From contig NZ_JAUNEC010000001.1 in the NCBI RefSeq assembly GCF_030525755.1, positions 1 through 64,000 on the forward strand: 64,000 nucleotides of DNA, written 5' to 3'. The position numbers and the translations under genes are program-made. Positions 33,952 through 45,848 of the stretch are shown here, in pieces (the first letter of the stretch is position 1; the number at the start of each line of letters is the position of its first letter). The notes beneath the pieces were generated by a model. The model ran no database searches. It had not been told where the DNA came from and worked only from the letters and a program-made list of their open reading frames with translations. The stretch comes from Alysiella sp. GTDB taxonomy: Bacteria; Pseudomonadota; Gammaproteobacteria; Burkholderiales; Neisseriaceae.

Positions 33952-35199
33952 ATGACATTAGAAACTTGGATAGGCTTGCGTTATTTACGCGCCAAAAAGC
34001 GCAGTGGCTTTGTGTCCTTCATCTCCATCATTTCTATTTTGGGTATTGCCATTGGTGTGGCAGTATTGATTTTGGTGATGTCGGTGGTTAATGGCTTTCA
34101 AAAAGACATTCGCGCACAATTATTGAACATTGCGCCACATGCCGAAATGGGCTACATGATGCCAGAAGAAGGCAAAACGTGGCGTGATTTGCGCAAAATC
34201 ATTGACGGCAAACCAGAAGTGCTTGCTACTGCGCCTTTTGTGGCTGGGCAAGCACTGCTTGCCAATTCAGGTGAAGTGCGCGGTGTGCAAGTGCGCGGTG
34301 TACTGCCTGAAAACGAAAAACAGGTGGTGGACTACGCCAATAAAATGGTGGTCGGCAAATTTGAGAATTTGCGTGAAGATGAGTTTGACATCATTTTGGG
34401 TGCGGCGTTGGCAAACGATTTGGGTGCAGAAGTGGGGGGGCAAGTAACCGTTATTACGCCCGAAGGCAATGTTACGCCTGCTGGTGTGGTGCCGCGTTTG
34501 AAACAATTTAATGTGGTGGGTATCGTGAAAACAGGTGTAGACGAAGCCGATCGTGCAATGGCTCTCACACATCTGACCGATGCACAAAAATTGTATCGCA
34601 TCAGCGAAGCAGAGACCCCCTTGCGCTTGCGTTTGCGCGACCCACAAAATGCCCCAGAAATCATGGCAAACTTGCTGCCTGAAAGCCTACAACAAGATAT
34701 TTGGACACACAACTGGACAGACAATAACCGCAGTTATTTTAATGCTGTAGAAATGGAAAAACGCTTGCTCACTTTATTGTTGGCGTGCATCATTTTGGTT
34801 GCGGTGTTCAACTTGGTGTCGTCTTTGGTTATGGTGGTTAAGGAAAAACAAGCCGACATCGCCATTTTACGAACTTTGGGCTTGTCGCCTGCGGGTGTGA
34901 TGAAGATTTTTGTGGTGCAAGGTATGGTAGCGGGGACACTTGGTACATTGGCAGGCACGATTGTGGGTTTGATTGCTGCTGCCAAAATTGGGGCGGTCGT
35001 AGCATGGATTGAAGAAGTAGCAGGGCGACAACTTGTTGCTTCACAAGTGTATTTCATCAATCACTTACCCAGCGATATTCAGGCAGCCGATGTCATTGGC
35101 ACGGTGTGCATCTCGCTGACTTTGTCTTTCTTGGCAACCCTTTACCCAAGTTGGAGTGCATCGCGCACGCAACCTGCGGAGGCATTGCGTTATGAATAA
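33952..35199 (+). CDS. lolC: Lipoprotein-releasing ABC transporter permease
   Basis: Inner-membrane permease that extracts lipoproteins and passes them to LolA. Family start [19 protein letters not shown], first helix [20 protein letters not shown], a large periplasmic domain (about 45-270), then three helices ending in [20 protein letters not shown]. 415 residues from ATG 33952; a GTG at 33943 is a possible alternative. Overlaps lolD by 8 bases. Only one permease gene accompanies lolD, as in other Neisseriaceae, so the complex may be a homodimer of this LolC/E-like protein (LolF type). Confidence 0.92.
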   Translation: MTLETWIGLRYLRAKKRSGFVSFISIISILGIAIGVAVLILVMSVVNGFQKDIRAQLLNIAPHAEMGYMMPEEGKTWRDLRKIIDGKPEVLATAPFVAGQALLANSGEVRGVQVRGVLPENEKQVVDYANKMVVGKFENLREDEFDIILGAALANDLGAEVGGQVTVITPEGNVTPAGVVPRLKQFNVVGIVKTGVDEADRAMALTHLTDAQKLYRISEAETPLRLRLRDPQNAPEIMANLLPESLQQDIWTHNWTDNNRSYFNAVEMEKRLLTLLLACIILVAVFNLVSSLVMVVKEKQADIAILRTLGLSPAGVMKIFVVQGMVAGTLGTLAGTIVGLIAAAKIGAVVAWIEEVAGRQLVASQVYFINHLPSDIQAADVIGTVCISLTLSFLATLYPSWSASRTQPAEALRYE

Positions 35200-35893
35200 T
35201 CACGTTATTGAATGTCTGCAAGTTGGCAAATCCTACCAAGATGGTGGTTTGTGCGTTGAAGTGTTGCGAAACTTGGATTTTAGCATTACTGCTGGCGAAA
35301 GTGTCAGCATCATCGGCGCATCGGGCAGCGGTAAATCTACTTTGTTGCATTTACTCGGTGGTTTGGATATCCCCAGTTCAGGCAGCATCAAATTGATGGG
35401 ACAAGATATTGCCACATTAAACCAAGCCAAATTGGGCAAATTACGCAATGAACATTTGGGTTTTGTGTATCAATTCCACCATTTGCTTGCTGAATTTACC
35501 GCATTGGAAAACGTGATGATGCCATTATTAATTGGCAGAATGTCCAAAAAACAAGCGGCAGAATGTGCTGCCAATATGTTGGAAAAAGTCGGTTTAAAAG
35601 AACGCATGCAACATCGTCCTACTGAATTATCAGGTGGTGAACGCCAACGTGCTGCAATTGCGCGTGCGCTGGTCAATCAACCTAAATGTTTGCTGGCAGA
35701 TGAACCAACTGGTAATCTAGACCGCAAAAATGCCTTGAAAGTGCTGGAAATGATGCTGGAATTGAAAGCGGAATTGGGTACGGCTTTGGTGGTGGTTACG
35801 CATGATGATGAGCTGGCAAGCCGTTTTGACCGTGTTTTGATGATGCAAGAAGGGAAAGTTACACCCGCCGAAACCGCTTTTCAGGCAACCTGA
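35192..35893 (+). CDS. lolD: Lipoprotein-releasing ABC transporter ATP-binding protein LolD
   Basis: ATPase of the Lol exporter. Walker [17 protein letters not shown], LolD-typical [18 protein letters not shown] at the Q-loop, signature [16 protein letters not shown], Walker [13 protein letters not shown], and H-loop [10 protein letters not shown]. 233 residues. The ATG at 35192 lies inside the end of the permease gene with a GGAGG site 8 bases upstream, showing translational coupling. The frame ends in a DUS-like word that supplies FQAT and the TGA stop. A weak hairpin terminator follows. Confidence 0.95.
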   Translation: MNNHVIECLQVGKSYQDGGLCVEVLRNLDFSITAGESVSIIGASGSGKSTLLHLLGGLDIPSSGSIKLMGQDIATLNQAKLGKLRNEHLGFVYQFHHLLAEFTALENVMMPLLIGRMSKKQAAECAANMLEKVGLKERMQHRPTELSGGERQRAAIARALVNQPKCLLADEPTGNLDRKNALKVLEMMLELKAELGTALVVVTHDDELASRFDRVLMMQEGKVTPAETAFQAT

Positions 35894-35903
35894 AATCTTT
35901 GTT

Positions 35904-35927
35904 AAACCCATTTTATTGGGTGTTTCA
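35904..35927 (+). terminator. Short hairpin behind lolD
   Basis: AACCCA and TGGGT(T) flank a TTTTAT loop, followed by GTTTC. The stem is short, so this is a modest terminator candidate. Confidence 0.4.
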
Positions 35928-36195
35928 ATACAAATCGTACCGCGTTGTCAATACCCGATGTACCATGTGTACATGACTCTCGTTTTGTTCCCTTTCTTGC
36001 TTGTGGGGAGAGGCGTAGACTTGCCAAGTTCTTCAATTGGATACCGTTTGGGCTGGATACTTGTATCCAACAAACCTTGTGTTTTCATCAGAAAATATCG
36101 GATACCAGTATCCGACCTAACTTGGCAAGTTTGAGATTATGGACAGTTATACGCGAGATGAGCCACAAATGCCAAATTGTTTTAAAGTCTGTTCA
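35928..36195. other. Intergenic region with nested palindromes
   Basis: No gene is supported here. ACTTGCCAAGTT (36019-36030) and AACTTGGCAAGT (36119-36130) form a perfect 12-base inverted repeat 88 bases apart. Between them are two exact hairpins, TGGATAC-TT-GTATCCA (36054-36069) and CGGATAC-CA-GTATCCG (36099-36114), and a third GGATAC at 36039-36044. The word GAACTTGGCAA also occurs at 24628. This could be a structured RNA, a binding-site cluster or a small transposon remnant. Confidence 0.5.
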
Positions 36196-36825
36196 TCAGC
36201 GTTTTACTTTGTGTTTTGGCGGTAATTTAACTACGACTGTTCCCGCAATCCAATCTTGTAGCGTGCGTTTTTCAGCAGCGGTAAACAGCATAATTGCACA
36301 AATTAAAGTGGGTGCATAAGTCAGCGCATTTGCCATTGCATCGTCCATTTGCAATAAGGCAGCAAAAATGCCCACCAACACACCACAGCCAATATTGAAC
36401 ACAATTTCACGCAGTAAAACCACGCCTACAAAACCTGCTTCGCTGCCGTCTTGTTTAATTACTTTTAAATTCAATAATTTTTTGCCAATGGATTGACCAT
36501 CACGGCTCATGAACACGCATTGCACAATGCCGTAAATCAGCAGTATCAATAAACCAAGCCAAAACAGGGGGTGGCTGAACCAACCCAATACCATTTCGGT
36601 TTGTGCAGGCGTGTCCAAACTTGCCCAACTGATTTCTTCCAAATTATTTTCTTGAAATGATTGCCATACTGCCCAGCCTAAACCACCTATTAATGGCAAT
36701 GAAGCCAGAAAAGTAAAAATATTGTTTAACAAGGCAGCGGCAATGCGTTCCCATGCGCTCGCCAGCTCCACTTCAATGTCGTCTTCTTGACCGTAGGTAA
36801 ACGGTATGTCATGGTTTTCATTCAT
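36196..36825 (-). CDS. RDD family membrane protein
   Basis: 209 residues with the RDD domain: the first helix carries ELASAWERIAAALLNNIFTF (Arg near its start), and the later SRDGQSIGKKLLNLKVIKQD block contains the conserved acidic pair. Hydrophobic stretches near 40-60, 98-118, 150-172 and 178-195 indicate about four membrane helices. RDD proteins are of uncertain function (some are ion transporters). Start ATG 36825 after AAAGGAAAATAAT; an in-frame ATG at 36846 lacks a good site. Followed by a region of palindromes. Confidence 0.82.
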   Translation of the reverse strand: MNENHDIPFTYGQEDDIEVELASAWERIAAALLNNIFTFLASLPLIGGLGWAVWQSFQENNLEEISWASLDTPAQTEMVLGWFSHPLFWLGLLILLIYGIVQCVFMSRDGQSIGKKLLNLKVIKQDGSEAGFVGVVLLREIVFNIGCGVLVGIFAALLQMDDAMANALTYAPTLICAIMLFTAAEKRTLQDWIAGTVVVKLPPKHKVKR

Positions 36826-36902
36826 ATTATTTTCCTTTAAAAACAATTTATTGAAAATATTTTAATTGGTGTGGAGACGGTATTTCAGGCAGCCTGAAAA
36901 AT

Positions 36903-37781
36903 TCAGCCATTGTTTTGTCCCCATTGTTCACGTACTTCACGCGCTTGGGCCAGATAATTTAGCAGTGCATGAGCATCTTGATTATGCAATATTTGGGTCA
37001 ATTGATTGAGTTGTTGCTGTTGGGCAGCGATTAAATCCAGTAGGGCAGGGCGGTTTGCCAAAATGATGTCCTTCCACATATGGGCATTGCTGGCAGCAAT
37101 GCGTGTGAAATCACGAAAACCGCTGCCTGCAAAATGCAGATATTCTTTACCTTTGGGGTCGTCCAAAAGTTGATGCACATAGGCAAATGCCAATAAATGT
37201 GGCAAATGTGATACAGCAGCAAAAATGGCATCGTGTTCTGCTGCATTCATACGATGGGTCTGTGCGCCGACGTGTTGCCAAAGTCGTTCCACCGTTTTCA
37301 GGCAGTCTTCATCTTGTGCTTCGTGTGGACAAAGTATCAGTTTTTTGTTGTCGTATAAACCAAATTGTGCGGCAGTTGCACCGCTTCGGTCAGAACCCGC
37401 AATCGGGTGTGCTGCAACGCAACGACTGAAATGGTGTGGTAAATGCTGCCTGAAAGCCGCAATCGTGGATTGTTTGGTGCTGCCCACATCGCTGATAATG
37501 GTGTTTTCAGGCAGCAAAGGAGAAATCTGCCGACAAATTTCAGGCAGGGTGGCAACTGGTGTGGCAATCACAACCAAATCGGCATCAGATAAAGCCGAAG
37601 CGCAAATTTCTGTACGTGCGTCATCTATTACACGCCGTTCCAAAGCGCGTTTTAAATTGTTTGTGTCCAAGTCAATGCCACAAACGCGTTGGGTTAATTG
37701 GTGGCGTTTGGCATCAAGCACAAAAGAGCCACCGATTAAACCCACTCCGATTAATGTGATTTTGTGTAATAAAGGTGTCAT
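36903..37781 (-). CDS. tyrA: Prephenate dehydrogenase
   Basis: NAD-dependent oxidative decarboxylation of prephenate to 4-hydroxyphenylpyruvate in tyrosine synthesis. The N-terminal ITLIGVGLIGGSFVLDAK is the dinucleotide-binding loop (residues 8-25). SDVGSTKQSTIAA, HPIAGSDRSGATAA and the C-terminal AVSHLPHLLAFAYVH plus GSGFRDFTRIAASNAHMW are diagnostic. 292 residues. It lacks a chorismate mutase or ACT domain. Follows the TlpA-like gene on the same strand by 15 bases, so the two may be co-transcribed. A DUS encodes LLPENT. Confidence 0.95.
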   Translation of the reverse strand: MTPLLHKITLIGVGLIGGSFVLDAKRHQLTQRVCGIDLDTNNLKRALERRVIDDARTEICASALSDADLVVIATPVATLPEICRQISPLLPENTIISDVGSTKQSTIAAFRQHLPHHFSRCVAAHPIAGSDRSGATAAQFGLYDNKKLILCPHEAQDEDCLKTVERLWQHVGAQTHRMNAAEHDAIFAAVSHLPHLLAFAYVHQLLDDPKGKEYLHFAGSGFRDFTRIAASNAHMWKDIILANRPALLDLIAAQQQQLNQLTQILHNQDAHALLNYLAQAREVREQWGQNNG

Positions 37782-37796
37782 GATGCGGTTTGGGTT

Positions 37797-38288
37797 TCAG
37801 GCAGCCAGTTTGGGGCATTGTTTCGTTAAATTGGCGATTGCTTTGTCCAGTTTATCCGCATCTACTTTGCCTGTTATCGCTTGTTCTTGCTGGCATTGTG
37901 GTGCACGCACCAGCGTATAAGGCAAAACACCAACTGGATTGCCATATGTTTTCATCATAGCGCGACTGTTTGAACCTGTGTAACGCCAAATTTCATAAGA
38001 AACTGGGGTTTGTTTTAAAAATTGCGCTACATTTTCTTGCTTGTCTATGGCGATGCCTACCATTTGTACACGGTGTTTTTTGCCTTTTTGAGTATGCCAA
38101 TGACTCATGGCAGGCATCTCTTCGCGACAGGGAGCGCACCAAGTTGCCCAAAAATTGATGATGTGTATCTTGGCTTGAGGATTAAAATGGCGTGTTTGTT
38201 CATTATGGTGTGAGACAAAATCATTTGCCAAAACACAAGGGCTGAACAACAGGCATAAAGCAAGGAAAGGGACATCAAATTTTCTCAT
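37797..38288 (-). CDS. TlpA-like thiol:disulfide oxidoreductase
   Basis: 163 residues with a signal peptide (MRKFDVPFLALCLLFSPCVL, cleavage after LAN region) and a thioredoxin fold: IHIINFWATWCAPCREEMPA has the CxxC active site near residues 51-54, and NPVGVLPYTLV has the cis-proline. Secreted, membrane-bound or periplasmic reductase, probably acting in cytochrome or envelope thiol chemistry. The C-terminal LAA and stop are supplied by a DUS. Upstream of tyrA with a 15-base gap. Confidence 0.85.
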   Translation of the reverse strand: MRKFDVPFLALCLLFSPCVLANDFVSHHNEQTRHFNPQAKIHIINFWATWCAPCREEMPAMSHWHTQKGKKHRVQMVGIAIDKQENVAQFLKQTPVSYEIWRYTGSNSRAMMKTYGNPVGVLPYTLVRAPQCQQEQAITGKVDADKLDKAIANLTKQCPKLAA

Positions 38289-38491
38289 TTCAGGCGGCTT
38301 TAAATTATGATGATGAAACGATGTGCATCATATCATTTTTGCTGCGTAAACGACAATTTGCGTGTATTGAGTAAAAATTTTTTGTTTTGTGTCAAACTTA
38401 TGTGGGTTTTGAGTGAGTATTTGTTGGATAATTTGGCATACTGAATACTGGCATTTTGAGCCAACTCAACGCGATTGTCGGGTATTTTTGC

Positions 38492-38520
38492 TTGGATAAA
38501 TGTGTTAAAAACGGTATGAT
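38492..38520 (+). promoter_or_regulatory. Probable promoter of the CheA-like operon
   Basis: TTGGAT (38492-38497), a 17-base spacer, TATGAT (38515-38520). Transcription would start about 125 bases before the kinase start. The rest of the 365-base gap (38289-38653) shows no other clear element. Confidence 0.5.
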
Positions 38521-38653
38521 ATTCAGCAAAAATAGGTTAATATTGTTTTGTTTTGAAATTGGGCAATTTGACACAAATCATTTGGCATTTCCAGTTGGTT
38601 TGTTTATTTTGTTCCATGTTTGGTAACTTATAAAATGTATTGGAATTGAAATT

Positions 38654-40759
38654 ATGGCTGCTCAAAATCCCCAACAGCTTGCAACAACAAAAGGTATGTT
38701 TGCTCGCTATCGTGGCATGATTGTTTTGATTGCTGTCTTCTTGACCGCAATTTCTGTTTTGATGGTTGGCTCTTTGTTGTTGTCGGCACAAGTACGCAAA
38801 AACGCCGATGAATTGAGTACGGTAACCGAGTTGCATTTGGCAACACATGAAATTGGTGAGGCGTTGTTGAACTTGAAAACCAACTACGGTGAAGACCCGA
38901 ACAGTCCACACATTGTGAGTACCTTAAAAACCTTGCGTCATGCACAAGGTTTGTTCCAACAAGGCGTAACAGTTTTGCATGATGGTGGTACATTCCAACT
39001 TTCTGATGGGCAAGAAACTAATGTTGCCAAATTAACAGGTGATAATTTCGGTCATTTGGAACAGATATTAGCATTGTGGCAACCGATTTCCAAAGACATA
39101 GACAGCTATTTAGAAACCGCAAATTTACCCACTGCTACATCTGTGCCTTTGGATTTGGCGGTATTGCGCATGAAGAGTAATTCGGCAAACTTGAATGAGC
39201 ATGTAGAAGCAGTGCAACAGAATCTGCAAAGTGAGGTGCAAAAAAGCACCAATATTTTGACTTGGTTGCAAACAACAGGTGTGGTAAGTGCGATTCTCTT
39301 CTTTGTGTTATTCATATCCTTGGGTTTGCGTAAATTGTTCGCATCTGATTTGGCAACCGAAGCAGCACGTCGTGAAACCACCGAAATCATGGATACGGTA
39401 AATACAGGTTTGTTCCTGCTTGACCAAGATTTGAACATTGGTTCGCAATATTCCAAACAACTGGAAACCTTGTTGGGACAAAAAAACATTGGTAATCGCA
39501 ACTTGATGGACATTTTAGGTGGTTTGATTTCTGATGAAGATTTGAATACCACACACGCATTCATCGGTCAGCTTTATAATCCGAAAACCAAAGAACGCTT
39601 AATCAGTAGCTTGAATCCTTTGGTACGCCAACCTATGCAAATACCAGGTCGTGCCGCAAATGACATTCGTTATCTCGATTTCAAATTCAATCGCGTGTAT
39701 CACGGTAAAGAAATTGCGCGTGTATTGGTAAACGTGTCCGATGTAACCGATGCCGTTCAGTTGGAGCGCAAAATTGAGCAAGAGCGTGAGCAAAATGACG
39801 TACAGTTGGAAATGCTCAGTACCATTTTGCAGGCTGACCGCAGCATGATTAATAGCTTTGTGAGCAGCATTAAACGCCGTGCTGAAAACATCAACAATAC
39901 TTTGAAAGCACCAGGCGAGCGACACACAGAATTGCGTGGCAAAGTAGAAAGTATTTTCCGTGAAGTACACAGTTTAAAAGGTGAAGCAAGTGCCGTAAAA
40001 TTGCACGGCTTTACGGTTATGGCAGAAAATGTAGAAAAAGAGCTGAAAAAACTGTCGCAATCTGTTTCATTATCAGGTGAGGACTTCTTGGGCTTGGCGG
40101 TGCATTTGGAAGAATTGATGAAATTAACCCAAACCATTGAAGATTTGGTGCATCGTTTGGGCAACAATACCATTGGTGAAGGCTTTGCCAAAAACAAAAC
40201 ATCGCCTACTGAATCTGCTACGGTAAATTATTACAATCAATTTGTGGCAGACTTGGCACAACGCAATAATAAACAAGTGGATTTTGCTTATTCAGGTGTG
40301 GCATCTACGCAAAATGAAAGTACCGATGCGGTTATTCGTGAAATTGCAGTACAACTTTTGCGTAATGCAGTCGTACACGGTATAGAAACAGCAGAACGTC
40401 GCCAAGCAGTACGTAAACTATCTGCAGGTCATGTCCGTATGTCGCTGACAGAAAATGGCAATGACTATACTTTGGTATTGGAAGATGACGGTAAAGGTAT
40501 TGATTATGAAGCCATTCGTGCCAAAGCAGTGCGTTTGGGATTGTATGATGAACAGACTGCGGCACAATTAAGCAGCAAAGAATTGTTGGGCTTGATTTTC
40601 AGTTCAGGTTTTTCAACTTTGGACGAATCAACTGAAGATGCAGGACGTGGTGTGGGTTTGGACATCATCAAAGACCGAGTTGCTGCGTTGGGTGGTAAGA
40701 TTGGTGTGGCAACGCATACAGGTGCTTATACCCGTTTTACTTTCACTTTTCCCAAGTAA
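38654..40759 (+). CDS. CheA-like membrane histidine kinase with HPt and HATPase, no CheW domain
   Basis: 701 residues. A first membrane helix (about 24-46), a helical periplasmic sensor of roughly 150 residues, and a second helix (about 203-225, ILTWLQTTGVVSAILFFVLF). Next comes a PAS-like domain (about 240-370, TVNTGLFLLDQDLNIGSQYS), then a coiled segment. An HPt domain has the phospho-acceptor in EVHSLKGEA (His 439), and a CheA-type ATPase has N box LLRNAVVHGIE, G1 EDDGKGID, F box IFSSGFST and G2 GRGVGLDIIKDRVAALGGKI. It lacks the CheW-like P5 and the P2 domain of true CheA. First of three co-directional genes with a receiver and a CheX-like phosphatase. Signal and output are unknown. Confidence 0.88.
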   Translation: MAAQNPQQLATTKGMFARYRGMIVLIAVFLTAISVLMVGSLLLSAQVRKNADELSTVTELHLATHEIGEALLNLKTNYGEDPNSPHIVSTLKTLRHAQGLFQQGVTVLHDGGTFQLSDGQETNVAKLTGDNFGHLEQILALWQPISKDIDSYLETANLPTATSVPLDLAVLRMKSNSANLNEHVEAVQQNLQSEVQKSTNILTWLQTTGVVSAILFFVLFISLGLRKLFASDLATEAARRETTEIMDTVNTGLFLLDQDLNIGSQYSKQLETLLGQKNIGNRNLMDILGGLISDEDLNTTHAFIGQLYNPKTKERLISSLNPLVRQPMQIPGRAANDIRYLDFKFNRVYHGKEIARVLVNVSDVTDAVQLERKIEQEREQNDVQLEMLSTILQADRSMINSFVSSIKRRAENINNTLKAPGERHTELRGKVESIFREVHSLKGEASAVKLHGFTVMAENVEKELKKLSQSVSLSGEDFLGLAVHLEELMKLTQTIEDLVHRLGNNTIGEGFAKNKTSPTESATVNYYNQFVADLAQRNNKQVDFAYSGVASTQNESTDAVIREIAVQLLRNAVVHGIETAERRQAVRKLSAGHVRMSLTENGNDYTLVLEDDGKGIDYEAIRAKAVRLGLYDEQTAAQLSSKELLGLIFSSGFSTLDESTEDAGRGVGLDIIKDRVAALGGKIGVATHTGAYTRFTFTFPK

Positions 40760-40796
40760 TTCAACATTAAATCTTTAAGCAAGACGGAATGATTTT

Positions 40797-41162
40797 ATGA
40801 GTAAAAGACTGATGATTGTAGATGACTCCAATGTCATCCGAAACCGCATTACGCGAGGTTCTTCACAGATGAACTTTGAAGTGGTTGCAACTGCCACCAA
40901 TGGTTTAGAAGCAGTTGAATTGTATAAGCAACATCGCCCAGATGTGGTTACAATGGATTTAACCATGCCACGAATGGATGGTTTGGAGTGCATTTATGAG
41001 ATTACCGATTTTGATGAAAATGCCAATATTCTGGTCATTTCGGCACTGTCGGATAAAGCAACAGGAATTAAAGCATTACAACTTGGTGCCCGAGGCTTCA
41101 TTTGCAAGCCATTCACAGATGAAGAATTGTTTGAAGCATTAGAAGAAATGTTGGAGAATTAA
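40797..41162 (+). CDS. CheY-like single-domain response regulator
   Basis: 121 residues, receiver domain only. The acidic pair is D9-D10 (LMIVDDSNVIRNRI), the phospho-acceptor D54 in VVTMDLTMPRMDGLECI, the switch residue Ser in LVISALSDKATG, and the lysine in ARGFICKPFTDEEL. No DNA-binding output domain, so it acts by protein contact. It lies 37 bases after the kinase gene and 3 bases before the CheX-like gene. It is the evident phosphate recipient from the HPt histidine. Confidence 0.92.
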   Translation: MSKRLMIVDDSNVIRNRITRGSSQMNFEVVATATNGLEAVELYKQHRPDVVTMDLTMPRMDGLECIYEITDFDENANILVISALSDKATGIKALQLGARGFICKPFTDEELFEALEEMLEN

Positions 41163-41165
41163 GAA

Positions 41166-41621
41166 ATGAAAGAAGATAAATTACAGGTTTTTTTAGAAGG
41201 TGTACAAAAATACTTCGGTCAAATCATGGATCCAGAGGAATTGGTTGTTGGTACACCTTATTTGGTTGAAAATACCATACCTTCTGCTAGAGATTTCACA
41301 GGTGTGATTGCCATTTCAGGTAAAAGCAAAGGTATTGTGTACTTTACCGCACCAAAAGAATTATTGGAACGTCTATTAATTTTAATGGGCGAACGTGATA
41401 CAGGTGAAACCTTTATGATTGACTTGGTGGGTGAGGTTGCCAACACCATTGCAGGTAATGCCCGCAGCGAATTTGGCGAAGAATTTGAAATCTCCGTGCC
41501 CATCGTTTTGCGTGGTGCGCCTGATGAAATTTTACTGCCACGAAAAGACCGCTCTTTTGTGATACCAATTAACTGGAAAAACCGTAATGCAGCCATCGTG
41601 GTTTGCTTACGCAAACAATAA
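41166..41621 (+). CDS. CheX-like response-regulator phosphatase
   Basis: 151 residues of the CheC/CheX/FliY class. The ExxN dephosphorylation motif appears in DLVGEVANTIAGNARSEF (about residues 82-99), and the N-terminal MKEDKLQVFLEGVQKYF and FTGVIAISGKSKGIVYF are typical of CheX. It likely removes phosphate from the receiver encoded just upstream, completing a kinase-receiver-phosphatase unit. Start codon 3 bases after the receiver stop, implying coupled translation. Followed by an inverted DUS pair. Confidence 0.87.
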   Translation: MKEDKLQVFLEGVQKYFGQIMDPEELVVGTPYLVENTIPSARDFTGVIAISGKSKGIVYFTAPKELLERLLILMGERDTGETFMIDLVGEVANTIAGNARSEFGEEFEISVPIVLRGAPDEILLPRKDRSFVIPINWKNRNAAIVVCLRKQ

Positions 41622-41630
41622 TAAATATGA

Positions 41631-41668
41631 GTTTTCAGGCAGCTTATCCGAAATAGGCTGCCTGAAAC
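41631..41668. terminator. Inverted DUS pair behind the CheX-like gene
   Basis: GTTTTCAGGCAGC (from 41631) faces GGCTGCCTGAAAC (to 41668) across about 12 bases. It separates the signalling unit from asd. Confidence 0.6.
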
Positions 41669-41692
41669 CGCATTAAATCAAATTGGAGTAAC

Positions 41693-42814
41693 ATGCACAT
41701 GAAAAAAATCGGATTTATTGGCTGGCGCGGCATGGTTGGTTCGGTGCTGATGCAGCGTATGCGTGAAGAAAACGACTTCGCCCACATTCCCGAAGCGCAT
41801 TTTTTTACCACGTCTAACGCAGGCGGTGCGGCACCCGATTTCGGTCAGGCAGCCAAAACTTTGCTGGACGCGAACAACATTAACGAACTGGCACAAATGG
41901 ACATCATCGTCAGCTGTCAAGGCGGCGACTACACCAAACAGGTTTACCAACCCTTGCGCGATGGCGGCTGGAACGGCTATTGGATTGATGCCGCCTCCAC
42001 ACTCCGCATGAAAGAAGACGCGATTATCGTGCTTGACCCCGTAAACCGCAATGTGATTGACGCAGGCTTGGCAAATGGCGTGAAAAACTACATTGGTGGC
42101 AACTGCACCGTATCGTTGATGTTGATGGCGTTGGGCGGTTTGTTCCAAAACGGTTTGGTGGAATGGGCAAGCAGCATGACTTACCAAGCCGCATCAGGCG
42201 CAGGCGCGAAAAACATGCGTGAATTGATTGGCGGCATGGGCGCAATCCACAGCCAAGTTGCCAGCGAATTGTCCGACCCCGCCAGCGCGATTTTGGACAT
42301 TGACCGCAAAGTGGCGGATTTCTTGCGTTCCGACAATTATCCGAAAGAAAACTTTGGCGTACCGCTTGCAGGCAGCCTGATTCCATGGATTGATGTGGAT
42401 TTGGGCAACGGTCAATCCAAAGAAGAATGGAAAGGCGGCGTGGAAACCAACAAAATTTTGGGCAACAGCCAGCCTGTGATTGTGGAAGGTTTGTGCGTGC
42501 GCGTGGGCGCAATGCGTTGCCACAGCCAAGCGATTACCTTGAAATTGAAACAAAATTTGCCCATCAGCGAAATCGAGCAAATCATCGCCAGCGCAAACGC
42601 ATGGACAAAAGTTGTGCCAAACACGAAAGAAGCCAGCATTCACGAATTGACCCCTGCGGCGGTTACTGGCACTTTGACCACACCAGTGGGTCGCATTCGC
42701 AAATTGGCGATGGGCGATGAGTTCATCAGCGCGTTTACGGTGGGCGACCAGTTGCTGTGGGGCGCGGCAGAGCCATTGCGCCGTGTGTTGTTGATTTTGT
42801 TGGGTAAATTGTGA
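41693..42814 (+). CDS. asd: Aspartate-semialdehyde dehydrogenase
   Basis: NADPH-dependent reduction of aspartyl phosphate, feeding lysine, threonine, methionine and cell-wall diaminopimelate. N-terminal [19 protein letters not shown], active-site cysteine in [33 protein letters not shown], and the later [16 protein letters not shown]. This is the gamma/beta-proteobacterial type (about 370 residues). Two ATGs at 41693 and 41699 are both possible; GGAG lies 4 and 10 bases before them, and the second matches the family N-terminus better. Codon choice is noticeably more GC-rich than that of the preceding genes. Ends at a strong 14-bp terminator. Confidence 0.95.
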   Translation: MHMKKIGFIGWRGMVGSVLMQRMREENDFAHIPEAHFFTTSNAGGAAPDFGQAAKTLLDANNINELAQMDIIVSCQGGDYTKQVYQPLRDGGWNGYWIDAASTLRMKEDAIIVLDPVNRNVIDAGLANGVKNYIGGNCTVSLMLMALGGLFQNGLVEWASSMTYQAASGAGAKNMRELIGGMGAIHSQVASELSDPASAILDIDRKVADFLRSDNYPKENFGVPLAGSLIPWIDVDLGNGQSKEEWKGGVETNKILGNSQPVIVEGLCVRVGAMRCHSQAITLKLKQNLPISEIEQIIASANAWTKVVPNTKEASIHELTPAAVTGTLTTPVGRIRKLAMGDEFISAFTVGDQLLWGAAEPLRRVLLILLGKL

Positions 42815-42832
42815 TTTTGCTTACCGAAGAAT

Positions 42833-42870
42833 AAACCGATAAACAAAATATTCTTGTTTATCGGTTTTTA
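42833..42870 (+). terminator. Rho-independent terminator of asd
   Basis: AAACCGATAAACAA (42833-42846) pairs with TTGTTTATCGGTTT (42854-42867), seven-base loop, continuing into TTTAATTTTG. Not DUS-based. Confidence 0.85.
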
Positions 42871-42972
42871 ATTTTGATTTAAAAACAATTTTTCGCGTTT
42901 TTAGGCTGCCTGAAAACGCGATGTTTGGGAAAACTGCTATAATCACACGTTAATTTTTTATTTGAAATGTGA

Positions 42973-45618
<2,646 letters not shown>

Positions 45619-45650
45619 TTGTTTGATTTAACTGAAATTCAAAATAAACA

Positions 45651-45691
45651 AGGCTGCCTGAAAACACAAATATCGGTTTTCAGGCAGCCTT
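45651..45691. terminator. Inverted DUS pair behind leuS
   Basis: AGGCTGCCTGAAAAC (45651-45665) pairs with GTTTTCAGGCAGCCT (45676-45690) around a ten-base loop, followed by TTGGATTT. Confidence 0.7.
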
Positions 45692-45848
45692 TGGATTTAT
45701 GGCTGTTTCAAATACCAATCATACAGCGTTGGGTGTACGCTAGGGTGTTGTTGTCTTGTGCGTGTTAATGTGAAATGACCATAAAATTTCAGACGGTCTG
45801 AAAACACCGAAATAGTGCGTTGGGGCTGCTTGAAAGTTCAGCATGGTT

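Noticed and set aside
36001..36195. Plus-strand frames through the palindrome region, and a riboswitch for the RDD gene.
   Set aside because: No ribosome-binding site or family match for the frames, and the region is downstream of the RDD gene, not upstream, so it cannot be its leader.
42024..42643. Minus-strand frames of 149-162 codons opposite asd.
   Set aside because: asd is clearly coding on the plus strand; these have no ribosome-binding site and no conserved motif.
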